Below are positions 60,984-64,000 of a DNA stretch of 64,000 nucleotides, one piece after another. The notes beneath the pieces are model-generated. The model did not search any database and had not been told where the DNA came from. It saw only the letters and a program-made list of their open reading frames with translations. Made by a program: the position numbers and the translations under genes. Origin of the DNA: Stenopsyche tienmushanensis (lineage: Eukaryota; Arthropoda; Insecta; Trichoptera; Stenopsychidae); assembly GCA_008973525.1 (NCBI GenBank), contig WACJ01000552.1:1426001-1490000 (forward strand), written 5' to 3'. Each line of letters opens with the position of its first letter. Position 1 is the stretch's first letter.

Positions 60984-62940
60984 TGATTTCATATAATGAA
61001 ATTTATTTGCTCATTTTATTCCATCGTTTAAATACTTGGATAATTTACCATATATTTATTCAATAATGTTCTTTTTAACTTCAAAACCATAGAAGAAAAA
61101 TTGAAAATAAAAAAAATGTTTATATCAATAAGATGCCTAAGCTACCTACTAAAAATTGCACCCCCTTTATTTATAAGATACTTTAAATTCAAGCTAAATT
61201 TTCATTTCAATTATATTTCTACTATTTTCAATCGTATTATATAGTTTTAAAATCGTCATATTTAATCATCACACTAAATGAATACTTCCAATACTCCTTC
61301 GATATCAGTTATCTATAAAAGTTTATCTATAAAAGTATTTATCCTAATATTTCCTTAAAATAATACCCTCTGATTTTCAGCCCCATTGCTCCTTAAGCTA
61401 CTTTAACGATGATACATTCATGACTAAATATAATAATAACACGCTATTCATTAGATTTATCTACTTTAAGCAAGAATTTAAATTTGATTAGTTGAATAGT
61501 TTAACAAGTCCTTGATTAAGCGTTGATTTTAATGATGTCTCAAACTTTGTTTGAAGTATCTTATTATAGTTGATTTTGTCCGTAAGCCATAAATAAATAG
61601 ACGTTGAAGATCAGGTTATGTATAATACATTTTTAACTTGTATAATACATCTCAAAGCGATTGATTGATTTTCTTTGCAATTCGGCTTTGATATATAAGA
61701 ACATATTTCCAGAGTTCAACTCAACGTTCCCCATTTGTATCGTGGAGTGATCTGTAATAAAAATTTTACCGATCTCCTTTTATACGCTATACAGATCGAT
61801 ATTCATCGGGCAAATACGAAGATGGCGAAATTCAATCCATCTTCGGCGTTCGCTCCACTTTCTTCGCTTCGCCCACTTTCTCCTTGTGCAGAAAACAAAA
61901 AAATGGTCCCCAAGCGAACAGAAGCGGGACTCCCTGGACGCCCGTTCAATACACAGAATAAAGTGTACTATGGGAAACATAATAGCTCAGAAAAATAATT
62001 TCACGGGACACAACGTAAATCAGTGTCGAAATTGATTTATGAGTGAAGCAGTTTACTTAGGTTGTATGCATGTACGAGTCAAACGGACTGACAGAACGGC
62101 CTAGTATCGATCACAAAATATAATACAGGAGGCTTCAGTTGCGAACACCGACTGAGAATGGTACACGGTTTTTCACTTAGCCACTGCTGCCATTGCAAAA
62201 AACGTCTCGTTTGTATGGTCAAATAAAGAGAAAAAATCACCCCCGGGTTTCCTGCTCTGCATCTAAAATTCTGGCGGCGGACATAATTACAAATGAATGC
62301 ACAGTTGACTCAGAAAGACTCGGGGGGGTGGCCGACGAAAAAATATATTTACATCTGATCGTTACTCCAAATACATACATGAGAGGCTAGTTCTACATGC
62401 TGGTCATTAAGGATAATTTACTCAAAATCCTTCATAGTTTTAAAAGTATTATTTCATCGCGCAAAAATATATATTTTTGGGACATTTATCATGGCAAAAT
62501 TATTCAAACTGTATTCCCAAAATGAATAAATAAACAATATTGTAAAACATTGCAAAATTATTAAAGAGATCTTTAATTAAGTATATTGAACTGTAAAACC
62601 AATTATTGTTAGTGAAGGGTAGAAGGTGGTTATTCATTAAATTTCCATAAAAGTTAATCAAATAATAATTGTTACAAAATATATGCAGTAATGATTTGCT
62701 CTCAAAATATCAAAAATGATGTATCATACATTTATTTCAAAGACCGCGTTCGAAGAGACTGCTGTCTTCCACCATCATGATTGAAAATATAAATATACCT
62801 TAGACTTTAAGTATTTTTGTAATTATCACAAGTAAGTTTATTATAATGTTACAAATATTTTATAGTTCTATGAACTGTACGTTTATATACTTCTTGGGAC
62901 TATTATTTTATACGAAGTAAGTTGTTATTCAAATTGATTT
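60984..62940. other. Intronic non-coding stretch
   Basis: No gene is supportable. A 14-bp unit TTATCTATAAAAGT is repeated twice in tandem at 61309-61336. Plus (61735-61998) and minus (61780-61980) frames overlap in a GC-richer patch, so neither is credible alone. Confidence 0.5.
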
Positions 62941-63600
62941 GCAATGGTCCCAAATGTGGCCCCAGGGCCGTCATCGCCTGTCCGAACTGTCGACACGATT
63001 TCGACCAACGGTGGACCTCATTGTCGCAAAACAATCAACCTGTGGGTCGTAAAGTGAATCCTGAGTACTGACATAAGATACAGACGCAGATGCAAATATT
63101 TCAAGGAAGGTTGCGGTCGGAAGGATTAGAGCCCTTTGCGGGTCGGATATAGACCGCAGGCCTGGGATTTTCTATCCCTCCCCTGACCCGTGGAATGCCA
63201 TGAATTCAGCAACTACTGGGAGGCGACCATAATGGTCACTATTGTAATATTTATTTAATACATATTAAAAAATTAAATATTTATTTTGATTAAGGCATAT
63301 AATAACGAGTTTTCCGGGGGTGGTTTTAAATTATCGATTTTAAGGTTTTATTATTCGTCTAGATTACGGACGTTAGGTATCTAGTTGTAGGGCCCCAGGC
63401 CTGATTGGTTAGGGCCAGGACGATGCGATGGGGTGAGGACCTACCGGAAGTTTTACGAGCGGCCTGGAAGGTCTATTGTCCTGAGAACAAACTTGCGACC
63501 TGCTCAGAGAGTCGAACTTTTATTTATATAAATGGCCACGGCTCTCCTGAGGGATATTATTGTTTGGGGCAAATTAAGATATTCAAACGTTGTTAGGTGC
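62941..63600. other. Two GC-rich blocks of unknown origin
   Basis: Blocks at about 62941-63225 and 63381-63600 are markedly GC-richer than their AT-rich neighbours and share motifs rich in GGCC/GGGCC (CCCAGGGCC, GCAGGCCTGG, GGGCCCCAGGCCTG). Broken frames run through both strands without a protein I can name; the 63-codon plus frame at 63405-63596 starts on a non-ATG codon. An old mobile element is the simplest guess. No ends were found. Confidence 0.35.
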
Positions 63601-64000
63601 TTGTACTTAATTTACTTATAGACTTAAAAAACAGAATTAAATTTAAACTCTACATTAAATTGACTTGCATGTATTTGTAAATAATGAACCACTTCTACTT
63701 AAAATAACAAGTTGGAAATTTTAAATCAGTGCGAATAACTTTATAATTGAAATTAAATGAAAGTAGTATCGAAATAAATCATTTGCTCATCGATATACAA
63801 TGAAGCACGGTTATAACGAGCACCAATGAGCTCATGCATATAATTGGATTTATTATGACATTCTAATCATTGCTACTTACATTGTTTATTTGATTCGCAA
63901 TGCATTTTTTATGTATGTGCTTTAAAAAAAAGATAATTGAGTAGAATTTCGTTACATATTATTTAAATCAATCGACGTACGTAATTAATACGCATTACGC
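63601..64000. other. AT-rich edge of window
   Basis: Nothing supportable seen. The window closes without a further exon. Confidence 0.55.

Noticed and set aside
16791..64000. Further CELF/bruno exons (rest of RRM1, RRM2, RRM3)
   Set aside because: I looked for Gly-Cys-Ala-Phe-Leu-Thr-Tyr and later RRM text and found none on the plus strand; a translated search could still find a very short exon.
1..64000. CRISPR arrays, bacterial operons, rRNA or tRNA genes
   Set aside because: No regularly spaced repeats, no Shine-Dalgarno/gene packing, and no cloverleaf or rRNA text seen; the window is eukaryotic.

Overview
This is a window of AT-rich eukaryotic (almost certainly insect) nuclear DNA, roughly 70% A+T by eye. 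It has one recognisable host coding exon, a scatter of decayed DNA transposons and long stretches with no supportable gene. Long open frames are rare and almost all are chance frames in short GC-rich patches. There is no operon layout, no CRISPR array, and no tRNA or rRNA gene that I could see. The insect assignment rests on the exon's bruno-3/CELF sequence, the mariner and hAT relics, and the base composition; I cannot name the order or species.

Host gene. The firm call is a first coding exon at 16328-16790 (+). It encodes a low-complexity N-terminus followed by the first half of RRM1 of a bruno-3/CELF4-type RNA-binding protein. It ends in mid-domain at a good GTAAG splice donor (16791). I found no downstream exon, so if the gene continues to the right, everything from 16791 to 64000 is one first coding intron of at least 47 kb. 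The 15 kb to the left would be 5' flank and/or non-coding 5' exons, with a weak promoter candidate near 14.9-15.2 kb.

Transposon layer. (i) A mariner relic at 1000-1911 has matching inverted ends, TA flanks and the recognisable parts of a D,D34D transposase. (ii) A second mariner relic at about 30935-31650, minus strand, has a mellifera-type end. (iii) A mariner-like C-terminus lies near 45.4-45.6 kb, minus strand. (iv) hAT traces are a BED-finger transposase N-terminus (about 5440-5900, minus), a well-kept hAT dimerisation domain (24563-24715, minus), a non-autonomous element with near-matching 8-bp target duplication (57105-57868), and two likely orphan ends (18.8 kb and 29.1 kb). (v) A piggyBac-like end sits at 28576. 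(vi) Two anonymous dispersed repeat families have copies at 7.9/25.3 kb and 33.6/55.6 kb.

Other structure. There are several strong inverted repeats (6.7, 22.5, 52.1, 54.0 and 60.9 kb), G-rich tracts (36.35 and 40.77 kb), ordinary microsatellites and a series of 200-500 bp GC-rich islands in the AT-rich background. The island at 22.48-22.78 kb, dense in palindromes, is the most suggestive of a regulatory element. I found no convincing undescribed multi-gene system. The repeat families and the GC-rich islands are the parts most worth checking.
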